NCBI GenBank assembly: GCA_934202525.1
Contig: CAKPYB010000004.1
Span: forward strand, 62,001-126,000
Length of the DNA stretch: 64,000 nucleotides
Direction of reading: 5' to 3'
Source of the DNA: an uncultured Prevotella sp.
GTDB taxonomy: Bacteria; Bacteroidota; Bacteroidia; Bacteroidales; Bacteroidaceae
Every line of letters starts with the position of its first letter. Position 1 is the first letter of the stretch. A program made the position numbers and the translations under genes. The notes below the pieces were generated by a model. That model had not been told where the DNA came from. It searched no databases and saw only the letters and a list, made by a program, of their open reading frames with translations. Below are positions 7,453 through 16,620 of this stretch, in pieces.

Positions 7453-9438
7453 ATGAAGAAATCAATCATTAAGACTGTCGTGCTGACAGCACTCATGGCT
7501 CTGCCAATGTTCGCTAAAGCACAAACTTTCGCTGGTATCACAGCGGAGCAGAATGCACAGAACACTCCTGAAGGATGGACTGCTGTAGAACTGCCACAGT
7601 TGCCTGCCATCACTTCGGCAAACACGTTCAACATCAAGGATTATGGTGCCTCTACTTCTGCTGCAGACAACACCAAGGCTATCCAGAAAGCACTTGATGC
7701 TGTGCCTTCTACCGGTGGTATGGTCGTGATCCCTGCCGGTACATGGATGTTTGGTAGCACAGACCAGATGACCAGCACAACCGAGGTACTCAGCATCAAG
7801 TCAAAAACCGTTCTCCACCTTTGCAAAGGTGCTACATTGAAGCTCGTGGAATATGGCAAGGCGCCTAACAACAAAACGCTCTTTATCGGTTGCAAGAACA
7901 AGAACCAAAGCGACATTGTTATAGAGGGTGAAGGTGTAACTTCCATCATCGACGGTCAGGGAACCCGCTGGTGGAAGGCTCGCGACAACAAGGAGACTTT
8001 CAATCCGGGAGCTATGATCCGCTTCGAGAAAGGAAGCCGATTCCTGATTCGAAATCTCAAGGTTCAGAATACTCCAGGTGTCAACATTACATTGAGTAAC
8101 AGCAATGGTGCAAACAATGGTACTGTTCATGATGTAATCATCTATAACCCATCTTCTGAAACCAAGACAGAACAGCCATCACACAACACAGACGGTATCT
8201 CCATCTGGGGGCATCACATGAACATCTATAACTGCAACATCAGTACAGGTGATGATAACGTAGTCTGCGATAACGATGCACAATATATCCATGTATGGAA
8301 CTGCGACTTCGGTACAGGACACGGAGCTTCTATCGGCAGCTACACCAAGAACATCAAGCATGTATGGTTCGACAATATCAACATGAACGGTACAACTGCT
8401 GGTATCCGCATGAAGACGGGTATCAACAGTGACGGTACACTGCGCGGCGGTGGCGAGGAAGACTGGAAGTTCACCAACTTCACTATGACCAACGTGAAGA
8501 ACCCATTCTCTATCGATTGCTACTACGACAAGAACTACAACAGCGATCCTGCCGTAGACAAGGCAAATGCCAGAGCTCTTGATAGTACTACCCCAACCTA
8601 CAACGGCATTCTGCTTCAGAACGTGAAGACAACAGATGTTTGCGATGGTAACGCTATCTTCCTGATTGGCCGCCCTGAGAGCCACATCAAGAACGTGACT
8701 CTCGACAACGTGCAGATTTCAGCCAAGAAGGGCATCGATATCCGCTTCGTAGATAATCTCGTGTTCAAGAACAACTCTAAGATTACCGTCAGCAGCGGTT
8801 CTATCTGGCTCAAGAAGTTTGATTCTACTTGGACAGACGAGTGTGGTGCCACATCTACAGGTTCAACCGTTACTGATACAAAGGGTCCCTTCACTTTGAA
8901 CTCAAAGACCTTGACGGATAAGACAGCCGGTTCTTTCAGCAACGGCTTCGCTATCAGCAATGAGAAGGGAAAGAAATACGATATTGGTTCTGGCACCAAC
9001 TACATCAAATACAGCACCAATCCATATACCATCATCATTCCTGACGGCATAAAGATTGTCAAAATGGATATCGAGGGAAAAAACAATTACACAGATGCAG
9101 ATGCCTATATCGGCGAGATAAACGGCAAAAACTATGATGCTTCAACCTATGTTTTTCCAAAAGACAAGAGCTTAAAGAAATATACAGTAGAGTTTGATTC
9201 ACCTGTAGAGCACACGCTGACCTTCACTCCGAAAGGAAAGCAGTGCATCTTGCAGTTCACTCTCTATACTGAGACTTCTACAGGCATTCAGAACATCACT
9301 GCCATCGCTAAGGTTGCCGATAACAACGTTTACGACTTGAGCGGTCGCGTGGTGAAAACCAATGCCAAGGCAGAAGACCTAAACTGCCTCAAAAAAGGCA
9401 TTTACATCTACAACAACAAGAAATACGTAACTAGATAA
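7453..9438 (+). CDS. GH28 polygalacturonase family protein, secreted, with C-terminal sorting domain
   Basis: This 661-residue protein is a right-handed beta-helix glycoside hydrolase of family 28, which hydrolyses galacturonan or rhamnogalacturonan backbones of pectin. A signal peptide ends near MFAKAQ. The helix starts with NIKDYGASTSAADNTKAIQKAL and contains the GH28 signature residues: NTDG (about 245), GDDN (about 267), GHGASIGS (about 290) and RMKTG (about 318). The last 60 residues have the pattern VYDLSGRVV...LKKGIYIYNNKKYV, like Bacteroidota C-terminal secretion or sorting domains, so type 9 secretion or surface anchoring is likely. It lies downstream of susCD with its own promoter. 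Exact substrate is unknown. Confidence 0.92.
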   Translation: MKKSIIKTVVLTALMALPMFAKAQTFAGITAEQNAQNTPEGWTAVELPQLPAITSANTFNIKDYGASTSAADNTKAIQKALDAVPSTGGMVVIPAGTWMFGSTDQMTSTTEVLSIKSKTVLHLCKGATLKLVEYGKAPNNKTLFIGCKNKNQSDIVIEGEGVTSIIDGQGTRWWKARDNKETFNPGAMIRFEKGSRFLIRNLKVQNTPGVNITLSNSNGANNGTVHDVIIYNPSSETKTEQPSHNTDGISIWGHHMNIYNCNISTGDDNVVCDNDAQYIHVWNCDFGTGHGASIGSYTKNIKHVWFDNINMNGTTAGIRMKTGINSDGTLRGGGEEDWKFTNFTMTNVKNPFSIDCYYDKNYNSDPAVDKANARALDSTTPTYNGILLQNVKTTDVCDGNAIFLIGRPESHIKNVTLDNVQISAKKGIDIRFVDNLVFKNNSKITVSSGSIWLKKFDSTWTDECGATSTGSTVTDTKGPFTLNSKTLTDKTAGSFSNGFAISNEKGKKYDIGSGTNYIKYSTNPYTIIIPDGIKIVKMDIEGKNNYTDADAYIGEINGKNYDASTYVFPKDKSLKKYTVEFDSPVEHTLTFTPKGKQCILQFTLYTETSTGIQNITAIAKVADNNVYDLSGRVVKTNAKAEDLNCLKKGIYIYNNKKYVTR

Positions 9439-9444
9439 TTCACT

Positions 9445-9689
9445 GAACTTTCGTATGTGGTTCAAGAACGGGCTGAAGGCCCAAAAGCTCCTAGCCCAGG
9501 GCATCGCCCTGGGTATAATAGCAATCAGCAAGGCGCCCTGTAAGGGCAAAAGCTTTATGTATTGCCTGGAGTTTTAAAGCTTTTGCCCTTACAGGGCGAC
9601 AGGTTTGCGCCCGTAATAACCCAGGGCGATGCCCTGGGCTAGGAGCTTCTGCCCTTTCAGGGCGTGTGGGGCAAAACTTGCGAAAGTTC
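9445..9689 (+). mobile_element. Foldback/MITE-like palindromic element, copy 1
   Basis: This 245-bp non-coding element is almost identical to 54438-54682. Its termini are inverted repeats (GAACTTTCG and CGAAAGTTC). Inside are nested inverted repeats: the arm CTCCTAGCCCAGGGCATCGC recurs inverted near 9615-9645, and CGCCCTGTAAGGGCAAAAGC recurs inverted near 9575-9600, so the whole element can fold into one long hairpin. It sits between the GH28 and GH43 genes and could attenuate or process a shared transcript. No transposase is encoded, so mobilisation would be in trans. Confidence 0.75.
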
Positions 9690-9716
9690 TGTAATACAAA
9701 TTAAACATCTGCAACA

Positions 9717-11507
9717 ATGAAAATAAAATCTCATTCACTCCTGTGCATTCTCGCCACCATCGCATTGAGCTCTCCGCTCTCTGCACTGAGCGTGAATGCC
9801 CAAAAGGCGGTATCCAAAACATGGAATCCGAACGTGAAGAACGGAATGTACCGCAACCCAGTTATTGACGCCGACTACTCAGATCCTGACGTATGCCGTG
9901 TGGGCAATGACTACTATATGACATCTTCTTCTTTCCAATGTTTCCCAGGCTTGCAGATTCTGCACAGCACCGACCTGGTAAACTGGGAGATTATAGGCGC
10001 TGCCCTACTCGATGACTATCCGGTTTTGCCCGAATACCAGGGCACCGAACTGGATTGGCGCAAGAAGGTTCAGCATGGTAACTATGTATGGGCACCATCA
10101 ATCCGCTACCATGACGGATGGTTCTATATCTATTGCGGCGATCCAGACCAGGGTCTCTTCATGACCAAGACACAAGACCCACGCGGTCCTTGGGAGCCTA
10201 TCACCTGGGTGATGAAGGGAAAAGGTCTTATTGACTGCTGCCCTCTCTGGGATGAAGACGGCAAGGCATATCTTTCGCATGGATGTGCCGGTTCAAGAGC
10301 CGGTATCAAGTCGGTACTCTTCGTAGCTCCTATGTCACCAGACGGCACCAAGGTTATCGGTCCTTCACGCATCGTATATGATGGTCATGAAGACCAGCCT
10401 ACCATCGAGGGAACTAAATTCTACAAGCGCAACGGATATTATTACATCATGAGTCCTGCGGGCGGAGTAAAGTATGGCTGGCAGGTAGAACTGCGTTCCA
10501 AGAATCCATACGGTCCTTACGAGGAGTATGTAGGCATAGCACAGGGAAAGAACAAGAAGGTAAACGGCCCTCACCAGGGTGCTTGGGTAGATACCCAGAA
10601 CGGCGAAGACTGGTTCCTCCACTTCCAGGATAAGCATGCCTACGGTCGTGTGGTTCATCTGCAACCAGCCAAATGGGTAAACGACTGGCTCGTCATCGGT
10701 GACGACAAGGATGGTGACGGCTGCGGTGACCCTGTTCAGCAATGGAAGAAGCCAAACCTGCCATCAAGCGGAGACTTCCAGCCAAAGGAATCGGATGATT
10801 TCAACAGCGTAGATTTAGGTCTGCAATGGCAGTGGAACAGTCCTTACAGTCAGTACTGGTACTTCTGCGATGCCAAGAACTCCAAGTTGCGTCTCTATGG
10901 TGTGCAGCAGGCTGAAGATGTAAAGAACCTGTATGATTTGCCAAACCTCCTGCTCCAGAAACTCCCTACAGAGAACTTTACTGCTACTGCCAAGGTGAAG
11001 TTCATACCTAACCGCACCGAGGCTTACAAGGAAAAAGATAAGGTATTGGGCGAAAGCGCCGGCATGATTATGCAAGGCATGGACTATGCGGCACTCAAGT
11101 TTGTTGATACCAAGGAAGAGGGTGTTGTTTTGCAATATGTAACCTGCGAGAAGGCTGAGAAGGGAAAGGCTGAGAAGGTGGTAAAGCAAGTTGCCATCAA
11201 GACCAGCAAGCAGCCTCAACCTTACACCGTGAAGTATGCCGTAGATGATATCCCTTCTTCCCGCATCGCTACTCAGGATGTATGGCTCCGTGTGAAGGTT
11301 CATAGCGAAGGTATAGCCAACCAGATACAGGCTATTGCAGAATGGAGTTACAGTATGGATGGTAAGAAGTTTACCAAGATAGGCAACCCATTCACAGTGC
11401 GTGAAGGCAAGTGGATAGGTGCAAAGCTCGGTTTCTTCAACACCCGCACAGCCAAGAAGAACGATGCAGCCTTCTTCGATGTAGACTGGATTCATTTCGA
11501 AAAATAA
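9717..11507 (+). CDS. GH43 family glycoside hydrolase, secreted
   Basis: This 596-residue protein is a five-bladed beta-propeller hydrolase of family 43 (xylosidase/arabinofuranosidase group). A signal peptide (about 28 residues) is followed by MYRNPVIDADYSDPDVC, which carries the catalytic-base Asp region near residue 55, then SSFQCFPGLQILHSTDLVNW, WAPSIRYHDGWFYIYCGDP, LIDCCPLWDEDGKAYLSHG and HEDQPTIEGTKFYKRNGYYY with the general-acid Glu in IEGTKFY. A C-terminal beta-sandwich (about 370-596) follows, as in GH43 subfamilies with a concanavalin-like domain. In this locus a role in removing arabinose or xylose side chains from pectin is likely but inferred. Confidence 0.92.
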   Translation: MKIKSHSLLCILATIALSSPLSALSVNAQKAVSKTWNPNVKNGMYRNPVIDADYSDPDVCRVGNDYYMTSSSFQCFPGLQILHSTDLVNWEIIGAALLDDYPVLPEYQGTELDWRKKVQHGNYVWAPSIRYHDGWFYIYCGDPDQGLFMTKTQDPRGPWEPITWVMKGKGLIDCCPLWDEDGKAYLSHGCAGSRAGIKSVLFVAPMSPDGTKVIGPSRIVYDGHEDQPTIEGTKFYKRNGYYYIMSPAGGVKYGWQVELRSKNPYGPYEEYVGIAQGKNKKVNGPHQGAWVDTQNGEDWFLHFQDKHAYGRVVHLQPAKWVNDWLVIGDDKDGDGCGDPVQQWKKPNLPSSGDFQPKESDDFNSVDLGLQWQWNSPYSQYWYFCDAKNSKLRLYGVQQAEDVKNLYDLPNLLLQKLPTENFTATAKVKFIPNRTEAYKEKDKVLGESAGMIMQGMDYAALKFVDTKEEGVVLQYVTCEKAEKGKAEKVVKQVAIKTSKQPQPYTVKYAVDDIPSSRIATQDVWLRVKVHSEGIANQIQAIAEWSYSMDGKKFTKIGNPFTVREGKWIGAKLGFFNTRTAKKNDAAFFDVDWIHFEK

Positions 11508-11555
11508 CGCTTACCAGCTAACGCGTTATTTCAACGTATATTTATGGAAACAAAA

Positions 11556-11597
11556 AAATCCCCCTCTTTGCAAACCAATGCATCGAGGGGGATTAAT
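11556..11597. terminator. Bidirectional terminator between GH43 and GH57
   Basis: AATCCCCCTC (11558-11567) pairs with GAGGGGGATT (11585-11594). An A-run lies on the left and an AT-rich stretch on the right, so it can end both the plus-strand GH43 transcript and, more strongly, the minus-strand glycogen operon. Confidence 0.7.
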
Positions 11598-11618
11598 ATT
11601 TATGAGGAATCTAAAACT

Positions 11619-13091
11619 CTAATTCTTCTTTTCTTCTGTAGGCTCAGCCTTTGTTGTCTTCTTGGCAGGAGCCTTCGCAGCAGGAGCCTTCTTGGCTGCA
11701 GGTTTAGCTGCTGGTTTAGCTGCTGGTTTAGCTGCTGTCTTCTTGGCAGGAGCAGCCTTAGCAGGCTTCTCGCCACGGAGCTTCTCTGCTTCCTTCTCAA
11801 TCTTTTCGATCTTAGCCTGGAGACGGACAATCTCCTTGTCTTTCATCTCAATCTCTTCATCCTGATTCTTGATGGTAGTAAGCAGACCCTCAAGCTGGTC
11901 GTTATCAACATCAGCAGGATAAAGGTCGTTCACACGGTTGATGAAGTCACCAAGAATGTTCATATAGTTGGTGAAAGCATCGAAAGGACTTGAATAGATA
12001 CCTCTGTCAAGACCCACATTGCTTGGCTTGGTGGTCATAAAACGGAAGTTGTTGCTTGCCTGCAGGTAATCCCAGTCCTGATTGATACGTGGATCGTTGG
12101 CGATACGAACACGGTCTGCCACACTATAAAGCTTGTTGAAAGCCTCGCGCTGCATAGGGTTACCCAACCATGAACTAACATCACGCTCCTCGTCTACCCA
12201 ACTCAAGGTATCAGGCACATTCACCTCGCCTACCGACTTGATCTTCTTGCAGATTTCTGTAGGTGTAGAGAAGGTGATGCCACGGTCCTTGGCACACTGA
12301 GGCAAAGCCTTCAAAAACTCGAGGATGTTGCTAGACAGAGGCTGGGCAATACCGAGAGCAGAAAGCTCCATGAAGATATTGATAACCTGCTCCTCCTCTG
12401 GGAAGGCAGCAATCTGGTTCATATAATTGTCGGCAAAGAGAGGATAACCGTCCCAATCGCTGTTGCTGAAGCGCAGAGAGATATCATCGCTCAGGTTCAC
12501 ATCACGCAACAGGAGCTTCAACTTAGGGTTCAGGGCGCAATGGTAAACATAGTGAGGAGACTTCCAGCCGAGCACGTGCTTGGCACCCTCGGTGAGCATA
12601 CCGATGAATCCCATGTTGGCAACATCATTACCGATATCATCGCTGTAGATGAGCGAAGAGTTACGCAATACGGTAGGCTTCTTTCCGAAATATTCCTCAA
12701 TCTTGGTACACTGGCGCATCACCTCATCCTTGAAACTTGCCTCATTAACCAGAGAAGCAAGACCGTGAGAGTAAGGCTCAGCCAGGAACTCTACACAACC
12801 CGTATTGTTGAGCTGCTGCAGTTTCTCCAAAACCTGAGGAGCGTGAAGTTCCAACTGCTCCATACCCACTCCCGAAAGAGAGAAAGCTACCTTGAAATAC
12901 TTGCCGTTCTTTTCAATCATCTCCTGAAGGGCATTCAAGGCTGGCATATAAGAGCGCTCAGCAATCTCGTTGATGCTACGGTCGTTCTCGTAGTCATCAT
13001 AGTAATAATGGTCGGTACCGATGTCGAAGAAGCGGTAGCGTTTCAGATGGGTAATCTGATGTATCTCGAAATATAAACAAATTGTTTTCAT
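11619..13091 (-). CDS. GH57 family alpha-amylase-like enzyme with Lys/Ala/Pro-rich tail
   Basis: This 490-residue protein belongs to glycoside hydrolase family 57 (alpha-amylase or glucanotransferase type), acting on alpha-1,4-glucans. It begins MKTICLYFEIHQITHLKRY and shows the family's FSLSGVGMEQL and ETGCVEF-like GCVEFLAEPYSHGL blocks. A coiled coil lies near residues 405-440 (IKNQDEEIEMKDKEIVRLQA). The last 50 residues are a repeat of AAKPAAKPA and KKAPAAKAPAKK, a histone H1-like basic tail not needed for GH57 catalysis. It is the last gene of the operon with the debranching enzyme and glycosyltransferase. No signal peptide is present, so it acts on intracellular glycogen. Confidence 0.9.
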   Translation of the reverse strand: MKTICLYFEIHQITHLKRYRFFDIGTDHYYYDDYENDRSINEIAERSYMPALNALQEMIEKNGKYFKVAFSLSGVGMEQLELHAPQVLEKLQQLNNTGCVEFLAEPYSHGLASLVNEASFKDEVMRQCTKIEEYFGKKPTVLRNSSLIYSDDIGNDVANMGFIGMLTEGAKHVLGWKSPHYVYHCALNPKLKLLLRDVNLSDDISLRFSNSDWDGYPLFADNYMNQIAAFPEEEQVINIFMELSALGIAQPLSSNILEFLKALPQCAKDRGITFSTPTEICKKIKSVGEVNVPDTLSWVDEERDVSSWLGNPMQREAFNKLYSVADRVRIANDPRINQDWDYLQASNNFRFMTTKPSNVGLDRGIYSSPFDAFTNYMNILGDFINRVNDLYPADVDNDQLEGLLTTIKNQDEEIEMKDKEIVRLQAKIEKIEKEAEKLRGEKPAKAAPAKKTAAKPAAKPAAKPAAKKAPAAKAPAKKTTKAEPTEEKKN

Positions 13092-13177
13092 ACTTTGAAC
13101 TTTAATTTTTGAACTTTGAACTTTATGATTAGCCCTTTAACATTTAACATTCAACATTTAACATTCAACATTAAACA
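13092..13177. repeat. AT-rich short repeats between GT4 and GH57 genes
   Basis: AACATT(C/T)AACATT-type units recur in a 9-bp step at about 13139-13177, and TTGAACTTT recurs at 13094-13125. This is a spacer inside the operon and shows no gene or clear hairpin. Confidence 0.5.
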
Positions 13178-14446
13178 TTACTTCCACCCTAAGGTCTTGA
13201 GGTACAGGTCTTTGATGCGGGCTCCCACTTTCTCCCAGGTAATCTGGTCTACTTCTTTCTTGCCTTCCTCTGAGAGATAATCGAAGAGACTCTCGTTGTG
13301 ACAGATGCTGTAGATGGCATCGGCAAGGGCATGGATATCCCAGTAGTCTACCTTGATACAGTTGGACAGGATTTCTCCACATCCACTCTGCTTGGAGATA
13401 ATGGTTGGTGTGCCGCACTGCATAGCTTCCAAAGGTGAGATACCGAACGGCTCGCTCACAGATGGCATCACGTAGACATCACTGTCTTTCAGACATTCAT
13501 AAACCTGTTTGCCGCGCATAAATCCAGGGAAGTGGAATCGGTCGGCAATGCCTCTTTCGGCAGCGAGATAAATCATCTGGTCCATCATATCGCCCGAACC
13601 TGCCATACAGAAACGCACATTGCGGGTACGGTGCAGTACCATGTTGGCAGCCTCAACGAAATATTCAGGTCCCTTCTGCATGGTAAGACGTCCCAGGAAG
13701 GTTACTACCTTCTCCTTGCCCTTATGATTTGGGCGTGGAATATCCTGCCACTCCTGCTTCAATGGGTATACGGCATTGTGCATGGCGAAACACTTGCGTG
13801 GATCCTGGTGATACTGGTGAATCACCGTCTGGCGGGTCAGTTCGGATACACACATGATGCAGTCGGCATTATCCATACCGTCTTTCTCGATAGCGTAAAC
13901 GGTAGGGTTCACCTTTCCACGGCTACGGTCGAAATCGGTAGCATGAACGTGGATACACAATGGCTTGCCACTCACGCGCTTAGCATGAATTCCGGCAGGG
14001 AATGTCAGCCAGTCGTGAGCATGGATAATATCAAATTCCTCTGAACGGGCTACAACTCCGGCAATGATGCTATAGTTGTTGATCTCGTCATGAAGATTAG
14101 ACGGATAACCACCGGCAAAGTCCATACAGCCGAGGTCGTTTACATGCATATAGTTAAAATCGGCATAGATGTGGTCACGGTAACGGAAATAATCATCCGG
14201 ATTCATGATATTGCCTACGCGCTGCTGCACATAGTCGTGATTTACATCTCGCCAGGCGATAGGCACACTGTTCATTGCCACAATCTTGCAGGCACTGCGG
14301 TCCTCATCACCGAAAGGATGAGGCAGACACAATGTGATATCAACATCGCCCTGGGCATGAAGTCCCTGGGAGATACCAAAGTTGGCAGTTGCCAAACCAC
14401 CAAAAACGTGAGGAGGATACTCCCATCCAAACATTAAAACTTTCAT
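13178..14446 (-). CDS. GT4 family glycosyltransferase, glycogen/starch synthase-like
   Basis: This 422-residue protein has the GT-B fold of family 4. The N-terminus MKVLMFGWEYPPHVFGGLAT contains the glycogen-synthase-like nucleotide-sugar loop. The C-terminal half has VVTFLGRLTMQKGPEYFVEA and PSVSEPFGISPLEAMQCGTP, where the E-x7-E motif binds the donor. It lies 18 bp downstream of the debranching enzyme and upstream of GH57, so it probably synthesises glycogen from a nucleotide-activated glucose. Its start is preceded by an AGGAGGA Shine-Dalgarno (14454-14460), unusual for this phylum and suggesting strong or re-initiating translation. Confidence 0.88.
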   Translation of the reverse strand: MKVLMFGWEYPPHVFGGLATANFGISQGLHAQGDVDITLCLPHPFGDEDRSACKIVAMNSVPIAWRDVNHDYVQQRVGNIMNPDDYFRYRDHIYADFNYMHVNDLGCMDFAGGYPSNLHDEINNYSIIAGVVARSEEFDIIHAHDWLTFPAGIHAKRVSGKPLCIHVHATDFDRSRGKVNPTVYAIEKDGMDNADCIMCVSELTRQTVIHQYHQDPRKCFAMHNAVYPLKQEWQDIPRPNHKGKEKVVTFLGRLTMQKGPEYFVEAANMVLHRTRNVRFCMAGSGDMMDQMIYLAAERGIADRFHFPGFMRGKQVYECLKDSDVYVMPSVSEPFGISPLEAMQCGTPTIISKQSGCGEILSNCIKVDYWDIHALADAIYSICHNESLFDYLSEEGKKEVDQITWEKVGARIKDLYLKTLGWK

Positions 14447-14464
14447 ATAGCAGTCCTCCTATTA

Positions 14465-16408
14465 TTAATATTGATATTTTTCAAGTAACTCGAGCGCACG
14501 CAGAATCTCAGCCACATTCATGGCGAAAGAGATGGCACCACGACCTGCGAATGGAGGGTTTCCATCGAAGAGTTCGCTGATGGTACCGAGACAGTGGGAA
14601 GACATTTCGTCCTCATAACCTACCATCTGGCGTTCGATAAAGCTCAAGCGGGTACGCTTATAGAGTTTCAGACTTGCCTCCATATAGAAGCCGCCGAGCC
14701 ATGGCCACGCTGTACCCTGATGGTAAGCATAGTCGCGCTGGGTCTGTGGACCTACATAAACAGGATTATATCCACCGCTCTTTGGCGAGAGTGAACGCAA
14801 TCCCTTAGGAGTAAGGAGTTCGCGTGTACAGATATCAAGAACCTGCTTCTTCTGGTCTTGCGACAATGGAGAATAGTCGAAAGCCACTGCAAATATCATG
14901 TTCGGACGAACGCTCCAGTCCATCATATTGCCATCTACATAGTCGTAGAGATAGCCATATTCATTGAGGAAGGTATCGAGGAAAGCCTGCTTGGTCTGCT
15001 CTGCCTGAGCCAGGAGTTTCTGCTGGCTGTCTTCTTCGCCTACTGTTGCAGCGAGAGAAGCACAGAAACACAAGGCGTTGTACCACAAAGCATTAAACTC
15101 TACGATATATCCGGTACGTGGAACCACTGGTCTGCCGTTGGCAGTAGAGTTCATCCAGGTAACAGCCTTGTCCTTACCATCGGTATAGAGCAATCCGTTC
15201 TCTTCGAGTTTCAGGTTCGGATGCTTGTTATCCTGGATAAAGGAGATGACATCCTTGATAAACTGTCCATACTTCTTGAAGCATTCTTCCTTGCTGGTTT
15301 CCTTGGCATACTGCTGCAAAGCCCAGATAGCCCACAAAGGAACATCCGGCTGCTCAATCTCAGCGATATGAACGCTAATCGGCTTGCCTTCCATAAACTC
15401 GTAATATCCCTTCATGGCAGTTTTCATCACCAGTTCGAAGTAGTCATCTTCCTCGATAGAGAGGGTGAGACCCGGAAGAGCGATGAATGTATCGCGGGCA
15501 CGGCACTTGAACCAAGGGTAACCTGCCAGGATATAACGGTCATCGTTCTTTTCACGACGGTGGAACTGATGAGCCGCATTGACCAGACAGTGGAAGAAAT
15601 TGTCACGAGGCGAGCGCTCATCCACTTCCTTGTCGAAGAGCTTCTTCAGGCTGACCGCCTTGATTTCTGATGTAGAAGCAGCAAAGACGATGGTTTCGCC
15701 TTTCTTGATATCCATTTCAAAATAGCCAGGAACATAGAGGTCTTCGTTAGAAGCATAACCTCTCTCCTGCTCCTTTGGATATTCCACGCCACGATACCAA
15801 TCTGGGCAGAATTTAAACTCGTTCTTCTTGGAGAACTGCATATAGAGATCAGGATAACCTGCATACATACAGGTCTTGATGCCATGATCTACCTCAGAAT
15901 AATCACGAGATGCGGTAGCATTCTCATGAGTAAACTGACGGACACTGCGGAAAGCCAGAAAAGGACGGAAACGAAGGGTTGTAGCCGAATGGCCGTCTAC
16001 CAGGGTATAGCGAATCAGAATGCGATTCTCATAATGCTGGAATACAACTTCCTTTTTCAGGATAACACCACCTACGCGATAAAGGGTAGTTGGCACTTTA
16101 TCACAATCAAACTCACGAATGTACTTGTGGCCCATCGGACTGTAGTTGTTGCCCTGGTACTTGTGCAAGCCGAGGTTAAACTCAGCTCCATGCTGAATCA
16201 CCGTAACATCCAGCGAACTCAAGAGCACATGATTCTCATCGTCCAGTTCTGGAACCGGCACGACAAGTAATCCGTGATACTTGCGGGTATTACAGTCTAC
16301 AATCGTTGAGCACGAATATGCACCCGAGCGATTTGTTCTCAACAACTCCTTAGGCAACGACTCTTGAAGATTCGTCATAAGGGCCTTTTCGAATTTTAGA
16401 TAACTCAT
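14465..16408 (-). CDS. Amylo-alpha-1,6-glucosidase (glycogen debranching enzyme)
   Basis: This 647-residue cytoplasmic enzyme is a glycogen debranching enzyme of the bacterial/archaeal type, with an N-terminal beta-sandwich domain and a C-terminal alpha/alpha-barrel of the GH133 kind. It starts near SYLKFEKALMTNLQESLPKE, and shows NRSGAYSCSTIVDCNTRKYHG, ILAGYPWFKCRARDTFIALPG with the catalytic Asp region, MNSTANGRPVVPRTGYIVE, and YAYHQGTAWPWLGGFYMEA. It removes alpha-1,6 branches and is the first gene of an operon with the GT4 synthase and GH57 enzyme. A good -33/-7 promoter lies just upstream, divergent from a Crp/Fnr gene. Confidence 0.93.
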   Translation of the reverse strand: MSYLKFEKALMTNLQESLPKELLRTNRSGAYSCSTIVDCNTRKYHGLLVVPVPELDDENHVLLSSLDVTVIQHGAEFNLGLHKYQGNNYSPMGHKYIREFDCDKVPTTLYRVGGVILKKEVVFQHYENRILIRYTLVDGHSATTLRFRPFLAFRSVRQFTHENATASRDYSEVDHGIKTCMYAGYPDLYMQFSKKNEFKFCPDWYRGVEYPKEQERGYASNEDLYVPGYFEMDIKKGETIVFAASTSEIKAVSLKKLFDKEVDERSPRDNFFHCLVNAAHQFHRREKNDDRYILAGYPWFKCRARDTFIALPGLTLSIEEDDYFELVMKTAMKGYYEFMEGKPISVHIAEIEQPDVPLWAIWALQQYAKETSKEECFKKYGQFIKDVISFIQDNKHPNLKLEENGLLYTDGKDKAVTWMNSTANGRPVVPRTGYIVEFNALWYNALCFCASLAATVGEEDSQQKLLAQAEQTKQAFLDTFLNEYGYLYDYVDGNMMDWSVRPNMIFAVAFDYSPLSQDQKKQVLDICTRELLTPKGLRSLSPKSGGYNPVYVGPQTQRDYAYHQGTAWPWLGGFYMEASLKLYKRTRLSFIERQMVGYEDEMSSHCLGTISELFDGNPPFAGRGAISFAMNVAEILRALELLEKYQY

Positions 16409-16456
16409 AGATCTATATTAAGGTTCTATATTTTTGTTGACTAAATTAATTGCTTT

Positions 16457-16487
16457 CAAAGGTAACACTTTTTTGTGGTATAACAAA
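16457..16487 (-). promoter_or_regulatory. -33/-7 promoter of the glycogen operon
   Basis: On the minus strand TTTG (16487-16484) is followed after 19 bp by TACCTTTG (16464-16457), a full match to the Bacteroidota consensus. The start codon of the debranching enzyme is about 48 bp downstream. Confidence 0.75.
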
Positions 16488-16580
16488 GTTTTTTGTATGC
16501 CATTTTTAGAAAAAATTGCCTTTTTATGTTTTAAAACATATTTTTAGACAAAAATGCTTGATTATTTCAAGAAAAAGCAT

Positions 16581-16588
16581 TACTTTTG
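16581..16588 (+). promoter_or_regulatory. -7 promoter element for the Crp/Fnr gene
   Basis: TACTTTTG matches the -7 consensus. It lies inside the longest possible ORF, which shows that the true start is downstream, at ATG 16621. Confidence 0.7.
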
Positions 16589-16620
16589 CACTCAGTTTTC
16601 AGTTTAAAAGATTTGTACAC

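Noticed and set aside
11544..11993. 149-codon plus-strand ORF opposite the GH57 tail
   Set aside because: It is antisense to the repeat-coding tail of a well-supported GH57 gene; its Ser/Leu/Cys pattern mirrors those repeats.
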